Shown piece by piece: positions 52,739-61,243 of a stretch of 64,000 nucleotides of DNA. The notes under the pieces are model-generated. The model saw only the letters and a program-made list of their open reading frames with translations. It searched no databases and had not been told where the DNA came from. The translations under genes were made by a program, and so were the position numbers. The number at the start of each line of letters is the position of its first letter. The first letter of the stretch is position 1. This DNA comes from Reyranella massiliensis 521 (GTDB lineage: Bacteria; Pseudomonadota; Alphaproteobacteria; Reyranellales; Reyranellaceae), in contig CAMAYC010000001.1 in NCBI GenBank assembly GCA_945862125.1, forward strand, positions 1 through 64,000. Reading direction: 5' to 3'.

Positions 52739-53497
52739 ATGACCTATGCTGAGCGAATGATCGAAGAACTCCTCGCCCTCGCCCGCGACCCCCATTCTTG
52801 GGCGGCTCTTGCCACCTTGATCATCATGGAAGTCGTGCTCGGCATCGACAACCTGATTTTCATTTCCATCCTGACCAACAAGCTTCCCGAGCATCAGCGT
52901 TCGCGCGCGCGGAAGATCGGCATCGGCATGGCGGTCGTCATGAGGCTGGCCTTGCTCGGCACGGTGGCGTTCATCGTCCAGCTCACGCAGCCGCTGTTCG
53001 CGTTGTTCGGCCATGCCTTTGCGTGGCGAGACCTGATCCTGATCGCGGGCGGCCTTTTCCTGATCTGGAAGGCGACCAACGAGATCCATGCCAATGTCGC
53101 AGGCGAACATCCCGGCGAGACGACGGCGGCCGGTGTGGCGGGCATGACGGTGGCGGGCGCCATCGGCCAGATCCTGGTGCTCGACCTCGTGTTCTCGCTC
53201 GACAGCATCATCACCGCCGTCGGCATGACCGACGATCTTCCGATCATGGTCATCGCCGTCGTGACCGCCGTCGTTCTGATGCTGCTCGCGGCCGATCCGC
53301 TGGCGCGATTCATCGGCGACAACCCGACCATCGTCATGCTGGCGCTGGGCTTCCTGCTGATGATCGGCGGCACGCTGCTGGCCGAGGGTATGGGTGTGAA
53401 GATCCCCAAGGGCTACATCTACGCTGCCATGGCCTTCTCGGCATTGGTCGAGGGGCTGAACATGATGGCGCGGCGAAAACGGCCGAAGAAGCCCTAG
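52739..53497 (+). CDS. TerC family integral membrane protein
   Basis: 252 aa, polytopic, with the family motif [20 protein letters not shown] near residue 30 and the second acidic motif [14 protein letters not shown] near residue 155. TerC/Alx proteins carry metal ions, with manganese efflux shown for several. ATG 52739 or 52757 may be the start. It is convergent with the MsrA gene. Confidence 0.9.
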   Translation: MTYAERMIEELLALARDPHSWAALATLIIMEVVLGIDNLIFISILTNKLPEHQRSRARKIGIGMAVVMRLALLGTVAFIVQLTQPLFALFGHAFAWRDLILIAGGLFLIWKATNEIHANVAGEHPGETTAAGVAGMTVAGAIGQILVLDLVFSLDSIITAVGMTDDLPIMVIAVVTAVVLMLLAADPLARFIGDNPTIVMLALGFLLMIGGTLLAEGMGVKIPKGYIYAAMAFSALVEGLNMMARRKRPKKP

Positions 53498-53510
53498 CGC
53501 CAAACCTGAT

Positions 53511-54110
53511 CTACGACTTGGGCGCCGGCCCCCACAGCTTTTCAAGCCGGCGGTCGCGGCCGCAGCTCCAGCGGTAGTAGGTATAGCTCGCCGAATTCTT
53601 GCGATAGTAGTCCTGATGATAGGCCTCGGCCGGATAGAACTTCGCTGCCGGCAGAATCTCGGTGACGATGCGGCCGGGCAGCTTGCCCGACTTTTCCAGG
53701 GCTGCCCTGGAAGCTTCTGCCATCGCACGCTGACTGTCGTCGAGGGCGAAGATGCCCGAGCGATACTGAGGGCCCTTGTCGCAGAACTGGCCGGCGGCAT
53801 CGAGCGGATCGATGTTGCGCCAGAACACGTCCAGCAGCTGTTGATAGCTGACGCGCGCCGGATCGTACTCGACCTGCAGCGCCTCGTAGTGGCCGGTGCG
53901 CCCGGAAGTGACCTGCTCGTAGGTCGGATCGGCCTTGGTGCCGCCGATGTAGCCCGAGGTCGTCGCGAGCACACCGTCGAGCTTGTCGAAGGGTGGCTCC
54001 ATGCACCAGAAGCAGCCACCGGCGAAAATCGCGACGGCGCGCGTTTGCGCCTGTGCCGGCGCCAGAGCCAGCAGGGCGATCAGCGAGGCGAGCAGCGCGA
54101 GCTTTTTCAT
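53511..54110 (-). CDS. msrA: Exported peptide-methionine (S)-S-oxide reductase MsrA
   Basis: 199 aa. MKKLALLASLIALLALAPAQAQ is a signal peptide, so the enzyme is probably periplasmic. The catalytic motif GGCFWCMEPPFDKLDGV, GYIGGTKADPTYEQVTSGRTGHYEAL and AYHQDYY are all intact, and WSCGRD supplies a candidate resolving Cys near the C-terminus. The ATG overlaps the MsrB stop (ATGA). The ORF-track start at 54482 is inside MsrB. It reduces the S epimer of methionine sulfoxide. Confidence 0.92.
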   Translation of the reverse strand: MKKLALLASLIALLALAPAQAQTRAVAIFAGGCFWCMEPPFDKLDGVLATTSGYIGGTKADPTYEQVTSGRTGHYEALQVEYDPARVSYQQLLDVFWRNIDPLDAAGQFCDKGPQYRSGIFALDDSQRAMAEASRAALEKSGKLPGRIVTEILPAAKFYPAEAYHQDYYRKNSASYTYYRWSCGRDRRLEKLWGPAPKS

Positions 54111-54604
54111 GCACCTGTTCCGGTCGGTTTGAAGATCAAGGCCTCGCCGTTCATGCAATAGCGCAGGCCGGTGGGCTTGGGACCGTCCTTGAAGACATGG
54201 CCGAGATGGCCGCCGCAGCGCCGGCAGTGGACCTCGGTCTGGGACATGAAGAGGAATCCCGTCTCCTGCCGGGTGCCGATCGCCTTGTCGAGCGGCTGCC
54301 AGAAGCTCGGCCAGCCGGTGCCGCTGTCGTACTTGGTGGCCGAGGAGAACAGCGGCAGTTCGCAGCCGGCGCAGTAGAAGGTCCCGGCGCGCTTCTCGCG
54401 GTCGAGCGGACTGGTGCCGGCACGCTCGGTGCCGGCTTTCCGCAGGACGGCATATTGTTCCGGTGTCAGCAGGCGCCGCCATTCGGCATTGCTGCGGGTC
54501 ACTTCGAAGGCGGGGGCCTGTGCATGCGCGCTTCTCGCGCCGATACCGAAGGCCATGAGGGTGGTGCTCCCCAGGAGGAAATCTCGTCGATCGATCGGGC
54601 TCAT
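54107..54604 (-). CDS. msrB: Exported peptide-methionine (R)-S-oxide reductase MsrB
   Basis: 165 aa from ATG 54604. MSPIDRRDFLLGSTTLMAFGIGARSAHAQA is a TAT-type signal (RRDFLLG). Zinc ligands are CAGC and CRRCGGHLGHVFKDG, and the catalytic Cys is in LRYCMNGEALIF. It reduces the R epimer, complementing MsrA. The longer ORF-track start adds 21 residues before the signal peptide. The two genes form an overlapping pair, divergent from the SDR gene at 54710. Confidence 0.92.
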   Translation of the reverse strand: MSPIDRRDFLLGSTTLMAFGIGARSAHAQAPAFEVTRSNAEWRRLLTPEQYAVLRKAGTERAGTSPLDREKRAGTFYCAGCELPLFSSATKYDSGTGWPSFWQPLDKAIGTRQETGFLFMSQTEVHCRRCGGHLGHVFKDGPKPTGLRYCMNGEALIFKPTGTGA

Positions 54605-54709
54605 GGCATCGCTCTTAGCGCTGTCCGCGGGCCGGAAGTAAGGCGATCCACCATCACCGATGGTCACTTTGTCGTGCGGCCGTCGCGGTCCGGCGCTAAG
54701 CTTGTCCTT

Positions 54710-55471
54710 ATGAAACTCAAGGATCAGGTCGCCATCGTCACCGGCGCGGCGTCCGGCATCGGCGCCGCCTCGGCCCGTTTGTTCGCGGCGGAGGGTGCAA
54801 GGCTGGTGCTGGTCGACCAGGATACGGTCGGGCTGGGGCAGGTCGCGGCCGATATCGAGGCAAGAGGCGGCCGTGCCCTCACCATTCCTGCCGACGTGAG
54901 TTCAGACCAGCAGGCACGCGAGGGCGTCGCCAGCGTTATGGAGAAATGGGGCCGCATCGATGTGCTGCTGACGGCGGCTGGCGCCTCGACCGGCGGCACC
55001 GTCGACACGATCGAGGAGGCGGCGTGGGACCGCACCTTCGCCATCAACGTTAAGGGCACCTATCTCTGGATCCATTACGCGATCGCCCCGATGATCGCAG
55101 CCAGGTCCGGCACCATCGTCACCATCGGCTCGCAACTCGCGCAGTCGAGCCCGGGCAAGAACGCGGCCTATATCGCCTCCAAGGGCGCCATCGCGTCCCT
55201 GACCAAGACCATGGCCGTCGACCACGCCGCCCAGGGGATCCGCGTCAATGCGCTGATGCCGGGCGTCATCGACACGCCCATGCCGGCCAAGTCTCTCAAG
55301 CGCTATGCCGATCCCGAGGCGATGCGGGCGTTCTGGAAACTGCGCCATCCCATGGGTCGCATCGGCCAGCCCGAGGAAGTGGCCAAGGCCGCGCTGTTCC
55401 TGGCCTGCGACGACTCCTCTTTCGTCACCGGCACGCTGCTGTTCGTCGACGGCGGCTGGACGGCGCACTGA
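54710..55471 (+). CDS. SDR family oxidoreductase (4)
   Basis: 253-aa short-chain dehydrogenase. Cofactor motif VAIVTGAASGIGAASARLFAAEGA near residue 8, LTAAGAS (NNAG variant), VTIGSQLAQ with the catalytic Ser, YIASKGA (YxxxK), and FVTGTLLFVDGGW. It is unlike SDRs 1-3 in the glycine motif. Its TGA shares a base with the start of the next gene (TGATG), so the three genes through 57231 form one operon. Confidence 0.9.
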   Translation: MKLKDQVAIVTGAASGIGAASARLFAAEGARLVLVDQDTVGLGQVAADIEARGGRALTIPADVSSDQQAREGVASVMEKWGRIDVLLTAAGASTGGTVDTIEEAAWDRTFAINVKGTYLWIHYAIAPMIAARSGTIVTIGSQLAQSSPGKNAAYIASKGAIASLTKTMAVDHAAQGIRVNALMPGVIDTPMPAKSLKRYADPEAMRAFWKLRHPMGRIGQPEEVAKAALFLACDDSSFVTGTLLFVDGGWTAH

Positions 55472-56313
55472 TGCCGAAGAAGCTCACGGCCGAGCAGATC
55501 TCGGGCTACGAACGGGACGGCTATGTCTGCCCGGTCGACGGTTTCACGACTGAACAGGCGCGCGGTTGGCGCGACCGGCTGGAAGCGTTCGAGCGTGCCG
55601 AAGGCCGCAAGATGACTCGGGGTCACAATTTCAAGCCGCATCTTCTCTTTCCCTGGGTCGACGAGATCGTGCACTCGCCGCACGTGCTCGACGCGGTCGA
55701 GGACCTGATCGGGCCGGACATAAGGCTGTTCCATCTCACGGTGTGGCCCAAAGATGCGCAGAGCGGCGCCTATGTCAGCTGGCACCAGGATGCGACCTAC
55801 TTCGCGCTGGAGCCCGCCTGCCATGTCACCGCCTGGGTGGCGCTGACCGATGCGCCGATCGAGGCGGGCTGCATGGAAGTGGTGCCGGGATCGCACAAGC
55901 TCGGCCAGATGCAGCACGCCGAGATGCAGGACCCGGAGAACCTGCTGTCACGCGGCCAGGCATTGGCCGTCGATGTCGACCGAACGCGCACCGAATTCAT
56001 GCCGGTAAAGGCCGGACAGTTCTCGCTGCACCATACGCATCTCGTGCACAATTCGCGGCCGAACCGCTCGAACGACCGGCGCATCGGACTCGGCGTCAGC
56101 TACATCCCGACCCATGCACGCTGCACCAGCACGACCCGCGTCACCGCCATGCTGGTTCGTGGCCGCGACACCTATGGGCACTTCGACGACGAGCGCCGGC
56201 CGCGCGCCGAAGCCGGGCCGGAGGAGCGCGCCTTTCATGAAAAGGCCGTCGCCATTTTCCGGCAGATGAATGCCGAGCAGACCGAGAACAAGTCCGCGGT
56301 CGTGAAACGCTGA
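55471..56313 (+). CDS. Phytanoyl-CoA dioxygenase family protein
   Basis: 280-aa non-haem Fe(II)/2-oxoglutarate-dependent oxygenase-like protein (PhyH fold). The metal facial triad is suggested by SWHQDATYFALEPA (HxD) near residue 92 and LHHTHLVHNSRPNRSNDRRIG (distal His, Arg for 2-oxoglutarate) near residue 190. It hydroxylates an unknown substrate. It starts on the SDR stop (TGATG) and precedes the deacetylase gene by 9 nt, so all three probably work together. Confidence 0.88.
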   Translation: MPKKLTAEQISGYERDGYVCPVDGFTTEQARGWRDRLEAFERAEGRKMTRGHNFKPHLLFPWVDEIVHSPHVLDAVEDLIGPDIRLFHLTVWPKDAQSGAYVSWHQDATYFALEPACHVTAWVALTDAPIEAGCMEVVPGSHKLGQMQHAEMQDPENLLSRGQALAVDVDRTRTEFMPVKAGQFSLHHTHLVHNSRPNRSNDRRIGLGVSYIPTHARCTSTTRVTAMLVRGRDTYGHFDDERRPRAEAGPEERAFHEKAVAIFRQMNAEQTENKSAVVKR

Positions 56314-56322
56314 GGAGTGAAG

Positions 56323-57231
56323 ATGCTGCGCCTGCCCTATCACAACCGCTACGGCTACTCGCCCATCACCGAGCGCAAGGACTATTCGTGGCCGGAGGGC
56401 AGGCGGCTGGCAGTCTACCTCGGCCTCAACATCGAGCATTTTGCCTTCGGGGCGGGCGAGGGCCATCTGCTCACCGTCGCCGGCACGCCACCCGACCCGC
56501 GCACCTTTGCCTGGCGGGATTACGGCAACCGGATCGGCGTCTGGCGCTGTCTGGAACTGTTCGACGAACTCAACCTGCCGGCCGCACACCTCATCAACAC
56601 CACGGTGTTCGATTATGCGCCCCAGATCGTCGATGCGCTGAAGGCCCGTGGCGACGAGTTCATCGGCCATGGCCGTACCAACGCCGAGCGTCACGGCCAT
56701 ATGTGGGAGGCCGACGAGAAGCGCTTCCTCGAGGAGGTGCGCGACGCCATCGAGAAGGCCTCCGGCAAGCGACCGCGCGGCTGGATGGCGCCATGGATGG
56801 CGTCGACCCATCACACGCCGGACCTCCTGAAAGAGGTGGGTTTCGACTTCCTGATGGACTGGCCGGCCGACGATCAGCCGCTCTGGATGAAGACCCGCTC
56901 GGGCCCCTTGATGAGCGTGCCCTATCCGATCGAGATCAACGACAGTCCGCAGGTCCTGGTGCGGCACCATACACCTGAACAGTTCCGCGATTTCATCATC
57001 GGCCAGTTCGAGGAATTGCTGCGCCAGTCGGCGAAGCAGCCGCTGGTCTGCGGTATCGCGCTCCACACCATGATCGTGGGCCAGCCCTATCGCCTCAGGA
57101 TGCTGCGCGAGGCGCTGCAGCACATTGCGCGCCATCCGCAGAAGGACAAAGTGTGGTTCACGCGACCCTCGGCGATCTACGATCATTGCGCGGCCCTGCC
57201 TAAGGGGACGATGGCGCCGCCGCCGGCGTGA
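56323..57231 (+). CDS. Polysaccharide deacetylase / PuuE allantoinase-like protein
   Basis: 302 aa from ATG 56323, with gaggag 6 nt upstream; the ORF-track GTG at 56317 adds two residues. A NodB-like fold is suggested by LNIEHFAFGAGEGH (entry strand), HLINTTVFDYAPQIVDALKARGDEFIGHGRTN and GWMAPWMASTHHTPDLLKEVGFDFLMDW. The opening PYHNRYGYSPITERKDYSWPEGRRLAVYLGLN matches PuuE-type deacylases. It is the last gene of the SDR-PhyH-deacetylase operon and ends with a 32-nt overlap of the convergent peptidase gene. Confidence 0.85.
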   Translation: MLRLPYHNRYGYSPITERKDYSWPEGRRLAVYLGLNIEHFAFGAGEGHLLTVAGTPPDPRTFAWRDYGNRIGVWRCLELFDELNLPAAHLINTTVFDYAPQIVDALKARGDEFIGHGRTNAERHGHMWEADEKRFLEEVRDAIEKASGKRPRGWMAPWMASTHHTPDLLKEVGFDFLMDWPADDQPLWMKTRSGPLMSVPYPIEINDSPQVLVRHHTPEQFRDFIIGQFEELLRQSAKQPLVCGIALHTMIVGQPYRLRMLREALQHIARHPQKDKVWFTRPSAIYDHCAALPKGTMAPPPA

Positions 57232-59311
57232 GGGGCCGCGCCACCGCCAGGCCGACCGTCATCAGGGCAAAGGCATAGGCGATCGCGACCTCGTCCAGCC
57301 GATCGAAGCGCCCGGACGATCCGCCGTGTCCTGCCCCCATGTTTGTTCTGAGGACGACGGGTCCGCCGGAGGTCATGGTGGCCCTGAGGCGGGCGACCCA
57401 TTTGGCGGGCTCCCAGTAGGTGACGCGCGGATCGGTGAGGCCTGCCATGGCGAGGATCGCCGGGTAATCCCTTGAGGCCACGTTGTCGTAGGGCGAATAC
57501 GAGAGGATATGGCGGAACGCCGCCCCGTCGGTGATCGGGTTGCCCCATTCGGGCCACTCGGGCGGCGTGAGCGGCAGCTTGTCATCCAGCATGGTGTTGA
57601 GCACGTCGACAAAGGGTACTTCGGCCACGATGCCGGCGAAGAGTTCGCCGGCCCGGTTGGCGACCGCGCCCATCAGCATGCCGCCGGCGCTGCCGCCATG
57701 GCCGACGATGCGCTTGGCGGACGTGAATTTCGCGGCGATGAGCGCGCGGCCGGCGGCGGCGAAATCGTCGAAGGTGTTCGTCTTCTTGTCGAGCTTGCCG
57801 TCGAGATACCACGACCAACCCTTGTCCGAGCCGCCGCGGATATGGGCGATGGCATAGACGAAGCCACGGTCGACCAGGGAGAGGCGATTGGCCGAGAAGG
57901 AAGCCGGCATCGCCATACCGTAGGAGCCGTAGCCGTAAAGCAGGAGAGGTGCACTGCCGTCGAGCGCGAGACCGCGGCGATACAGGATCGACACGGGGAC
58001 CTCGGCGCCGTCGTGCGACACGGCCATGATCCGCGTCGTGACATAGGCGGCGGGATCGTGGCCGGAAGGAATTTCCTGGCGCTTCCGCAGGGTACGTGCC
58101 CGGCTCACCATGTCGTAGTCGTAGACCTCGGCTGGTGTCGTCATCGACGAATAGGCGAACCGCAAATTCGTCGTGTCGAATTCGTAGCCGCCGACGATGT
58201 CGAGCGAATAGGCCGCCTCGTCGAAGGCGATAAAGTGTTCGGAGCCGTTGCCGAGATCGCGGATCACGATCGAGGGCAGGGCGTTCGCGCGCTCGAGCCG
58301 CACGAGATGGCCGGCGAAAAGCTCCATGCCGAGGATGTAGGTGCCCGGCCGGTGCGGGACCAGTTCGCGCCAGTTCGCACGGCCGGGGGCTGCGAGCGGC
58401 GCTGTGACGATGCGGAAATCGATCGCGCCGCCGTCGTTGGTGAGGATGAAGAGTTCATCGCCACGGTCGGCAACTTCGTAGCGCAAGCCGGTCTGCCTGG
58501 GAGCGACGAGCCGCGGCGTGGCGTCTCTGTCGGACAGATCGATCAGGCTTTGCTCCGAGGTGTCGTGATCGCCGCCGGCGATGATGCAGAAACGGCCGCT
58601 GGCGCTTCTCTCGATGCGCGTGAACCAGCCGATGTCCTTCTCCTCGTAGACGAGGACATCTTCGGACTGCGGAGTGCCGAGACTGTGTCGGTAGACTTTC
58701 AGCGGGCGATGGTTGTCGTCGACCTGGACGTAGAAGAAGAACGTCGAGTCGAGGCCCCAGACAACGCTACCGCCGGTTTGCGTCAGCATGTCGGGAAGGT
58801 CCCGACCGTCGTCCCAGCGCCGCACGCGGAGGGTAAAGAATTCCGACCCGCGCAGGTCGGCGCTCCAGGTTTCCAGCCGATGATCCGGCGAATGCCGTGT
58901 GCCGCCGAACTTGAAGTAGCCGGAGGTCTTCGCCAGTGCATCGCCGTCGAGAATGACCTGGACGTCACCGCCCGCCCGCGGCGAACGGCCGATCTGCTGG
59001 TGCTGGCCGCCCTCGCGAAACCGCCACAGATAGGCGAAAGGTCCGTCCGGCATGGGCACCCCGGAATCGTCCTCCTTGATGCGTCCGCGCATTTCCGCGA
59101 CCAGCGTCTTCTGCAGAGCCTGTGTCGGCGCCAGAAGGGCTTCGGCGTAGCGGTTCTCGGCTTCGAGATAGTCCCTTATGTCGGGATCGAGCAGCGACGG
59201 TTCGCGCAGCACCTGCTGCCATCGCTCGTCCTTCAGCCAGGCATAGTCGTCGGCAATGGTGACGCCATGCAGCGTGCGCTGCGACGGTCGTCGCGGCGCA
59301 CGGGGTGGCAG
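57200..59311 (-). CDS. Oligopeptidase B-like S9 peptidase
   Basis: Serine peptidase of family S9A cleaving after basic residues in short peptides. The ORF-track frame (670 aa from GTG 59212) lacks the conserved N-terminus. Upstream in frame lie RTLHGVTIADDYAWLKDERWQQV, so the true start is earlier. No ATG, GTG or TTG precedes it, but CTG 59311 (LPPRAPRRPSQRTLHG) gives a 703-aa protein. C-terminal features are GYGSYGMAMPASFSAN, HIRGGSDKGWSWYLDGK, the nucleophile GHGGSAGGMLMGA, and GAGHGGSSGR with the catalytic His. Class is secure; the start is not. Confidence 0.88.
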   Translation of the reverse strand: MPPRAPRRPSQRTLHGVTIADDYAWLKDERWQQVLREPSLLDPDIRDYLEAENRYAEALLAPTQALQKTLVAEMRGRIKEDDSGVPMPDGPFAYLWRFREGGQHQQIGRSPRAGGDVQVILDGDALAKTSGYFKFGGTRHSPDHRLETWSADLRGSEFFTLRVRRWDDGRDLPDMLTQTGGSVVWGLDSTFFFYVQVDDNHRPLKVYRHSLGTPQSEDVLVYEEKDIGWFTRIERSASGRFCIIAGGDHDTSEQSLIDLSDRDATPRLVAPRQTGLRYEVADRGDELFILTNDGGAIDFRIVTAPLAAPGRANWRELVPHRPGTYILGMELFAGHLVRLERANALPSIVIRDLGNGSEHFIAFDEAAYSLDIVGGYEFDTTNLRFAYSSMTTPAEVYDYDMVSRARTLRKRQEIPSGHDPAAYVTTRIMAVSHDGAEVPVSILYRRGLALDGSAPLLLYGYGSYGMAMPASFSANRLSLVDRGFVYAIAHIRGGSDKGWSWYLDGKLDKKTNTFDDFAAAGRALIAAKFTSAKRIVGHGGSAGGMLMGAVANRAGELFAGIVAEVPFVDVLNTMLDDKLPLTPPEWPEWGNPITDGAAFRHILSYSPYDNVASRDYPAILAMAGLTDPRVTYWEPAKWVARLRATMTSGGPVVLRTNMGAGHGGSSGRFDRLDEVAIAYAFALMTVGLAVARPLTPAAAPSSP

Positions 59312-59324
59312 GCTCGCGGGATGC

Positions 59325-60209
59325 TCAGGCGTAATTGCCGCGCGCCTTGCCGTTGGCGCCCTTGGCCGAAGCCTTGGGCGCGGGCTTCGCTGCTGCCTTG
59401 CCGGGTTTGGCTTTCAGCAGGTTGCGCATGACGGCGCCTTGCGTATCCCACCAGTCGGCCAGGATGCGGACGTCCCAGCCGATGCAGAAGTGCTTTACGC
59501 CCATGTCGAGATAGCGGCCGGCCTGGGCGGGATCGCGCAGCTCGACGCGCGGGTGCAGTCCCTTCTTCAGCGCCATCTTGATGGTCTTGGTCTCGGCCGC
59601 CAGGACCTCGGCATCGCCATACTGGCCGGTCTTGCCGATGCTCATCGAGAAGTCGGAAGCGCCGAACTGGACCATGTCGATGCCGGGCACCGAGAGAATG
59701 CGGTCGAGATCGTCCACGCAGGACTTCTTTTCGACCATGATGGCGATCACCACCTCGTTCAGCGCGTCGACATAGGCGGGCGTGCCGCCTGTGCGCACCG
59801 TGCCGACATCGCGCCGCATGCCGACGCCGAGGCGTCCGCGGCCGCGCGCGCCCTTGGCCATCGTGGTCTCGGCGCGGACTGCATCGACCGCCGCCTTGGC
59901 GTCCTCGACCGAGCGGATGTCGGCGAACAGCACGCTCTGGAAGCCCGCGCCGATCGCCCGCATCGCCTGGTGCGTGTACTGGGTCTGCTCGATCTTGATC
60001 ATGCCCGACATGTTCATGAGCTCGAAGGCGCGGCCGAGATTGTCGAGGTCGTGCATGGTGAAGGGCGCATATTCCGCAGTGAACTCGACATAGTCGTACT
60101 GCTTGGAATGGCCAATCAGCTCGACCAGCGTCGGCCACGCCGACAGGATGTGTGTGCCCACGGTGGGCTTGCCGGCGTCGAGACAGTCGCGGAGCGGATT
60201 GCGGCTCAT
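59325..60209 (-). CDS. HpcH/HpaI aldolase family protein
   Basis: 294 aa from ATG 60209, class II pyruvate aldolase / citrate lyase beta-like. Visible are PTVGTHILSAWPTLVELIGHSKQYDYVEFTAEY at the N-terminus, IKIEQTQYTHQAMRAIGAGFQSVLFADI with the metal-binding Glu, GRGRLGVGMRRD, and VEKKSCVDDLDRILSVPGIDMVQFGASDFSMSIG. The C-terminal 35 residues are Lys/Ala-rich and low in complexity, which is unusual. It is divergent from the hydroxyacid dehydrogenase gene by about 59 nt. Confidence 0.85.
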   Translation of the reverse strand: MSRNPLRDCLDAGKPTVGTHILSAWPTLVELIGHSKQYDYVEFTAEYAPFTMHDLDNLGRAFELMNMSGMIKIEQTQYTHQAMRAIGAGFQSVLFADIRSVEDAKAAVDAVRAETTMAKGARGRGRLGVGMRRDVGTVRTGGTPAYVDALNEVVIAIMVEKKSCVDDLDRILSVPGIDMVQFGASDFSMSIGKTGQYGDAEVLAAETKTIKMALKKGLHPRVELRDPAQAGRYLDMGVKHFCIGWDVRILADWWDTQGAVMRNLLKAKPGKAAAKPAPKASAKGANGKARGNYA

Positions 60210-60268
60210 GAAATTTCCCCCTGAGGTCCAGTTCGGGCTAGTCTGACATCTTGTGTAGGGGGAGTGCC

Positions 60269-61237
60269 ATGTTTCCGACGAGGGATAGTCTGACGATCTG
60301 CTTTGCGCATGCGGCATACCAGATGAAGGACCGGTTCGACGCGCGTGACACCGGGATCAAGAATTTCCAGGTCCGCACCTACGACGAGCTGGTGAAGCGA
60401 ATCGGCGAAGCCGACGTCGTCCTGGCCTCCGGCATGTGGAAGAACGAGGTGATTCCGCACGCCGGCAAGCTCAAGTTCATTCAGTCCATCAGCTCCGGCA
60501 TGGACCAGTATTCCAAGGAATTGCTGGGCGCCAAGGGCATTCGTCTCGCCAGCGCCGCCGGCGTCAACGCTCGCGCCGTGGCCGAGCACGCCATCGCCCT
60601 GATTCTCGCGATCGCCCGGCGCCTGCCCGAGGCGCGCGATAACCAGCACAAGAAGATGTGGCGCGGCATGATCGGAGATCTCGCCCAGCGCGAGGACGAA
60701 CTCGGCGGCAAGACGCTGCTGGTGGTCGGTATGGGCCGTATCGGCAGCCACCTCGCCAAGCTCGCCAAGGCCTTCGACATGAAGGTGGTCGGTATCCGCC
60801 GCGATCCCAAGGCCGGCGCCAACGGCGCCGACTCGATCCACGGCATGGGCGAGCTGGTGAAGTTGGTGCCCGACGCCGATTTCGTGGCGCTCACCTGTGC
60901 GCTGACGCCCGAGACCACTGGCCTGATGAGCGCGGCCGCTTTCGCGGCCATGAAGCCTTCATCGGTGTTCGTGAACGTGGCGCGCGGCAAGGTGGCCGAC
61001 GAGGCGGCGCTGATCGCCACCATGAAGGCCGGCAAGATCTGGGCGGCAGGCCTCGACGTCACGGTCGACGAGCCGTTGCCTGAGAGCTCGCCACTCTGGA
61101 CGATGCCCAATGTATTCATCACACCGCATACGGCGGGCGAGACGCGCGCCTACGAGGACAATGTCATAGACATTCTGATCGAGAACCTCGACCGTCTGTG
61201 GCGGGACGAGAAGACGCTGCGCAACCAGGTACTCTAG
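60269..61237 (+). CDS. D-2-hydroxyacid dehydrogenase family protein (2)
   Basis: 322 aa from ATG 60269, with agggggag upstream; the ORF track uses TTG 60251. NAD-binding motif LLVVGMGRIGSHLAKLAKAFD near residue 150, catalytic Arg in VNVARGKVADEAALIATM, Glu in VTVDEPLPESSPLW, and His in NVFITPHTAGETRAYE. Together with the HpcH/HpaI aldolase gene opposite, it may serve a hydroxy- or oxo-acid pathway. Its 3' end nearly touches the convergent FecR-like gene (6-nt gap). Confidence 0.9.
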   Translation: MFPTRDSLTICFAHAAYQMKDRFDARDTGIKNFQVRTYDELVKRIGEADVVLASGMWKNEVIPHAGKLKFIQSISSGMDQYSKELLGAKGIRLASAAGVNARAVAEHAIALILAIARRLPEARDNQHKKMWRGMIGDLAQREDELGGKTLLVVGMGRIGSHLAKLAKAFDMKVVGIRRDPKAGANGADSIHGMGELVKLVPDADFVALTCALTPETTGLMSAAAFAAMKPSSVFVNVARGKVADEAALIATMKAGKIWAAGLDVTVDEPLPESSPLWTMPNVFITPHTAGETRAYEDNVIDILIENLDRLWRDEKTLRNQVL

Positions 61238-61243
61238 GCTCGT

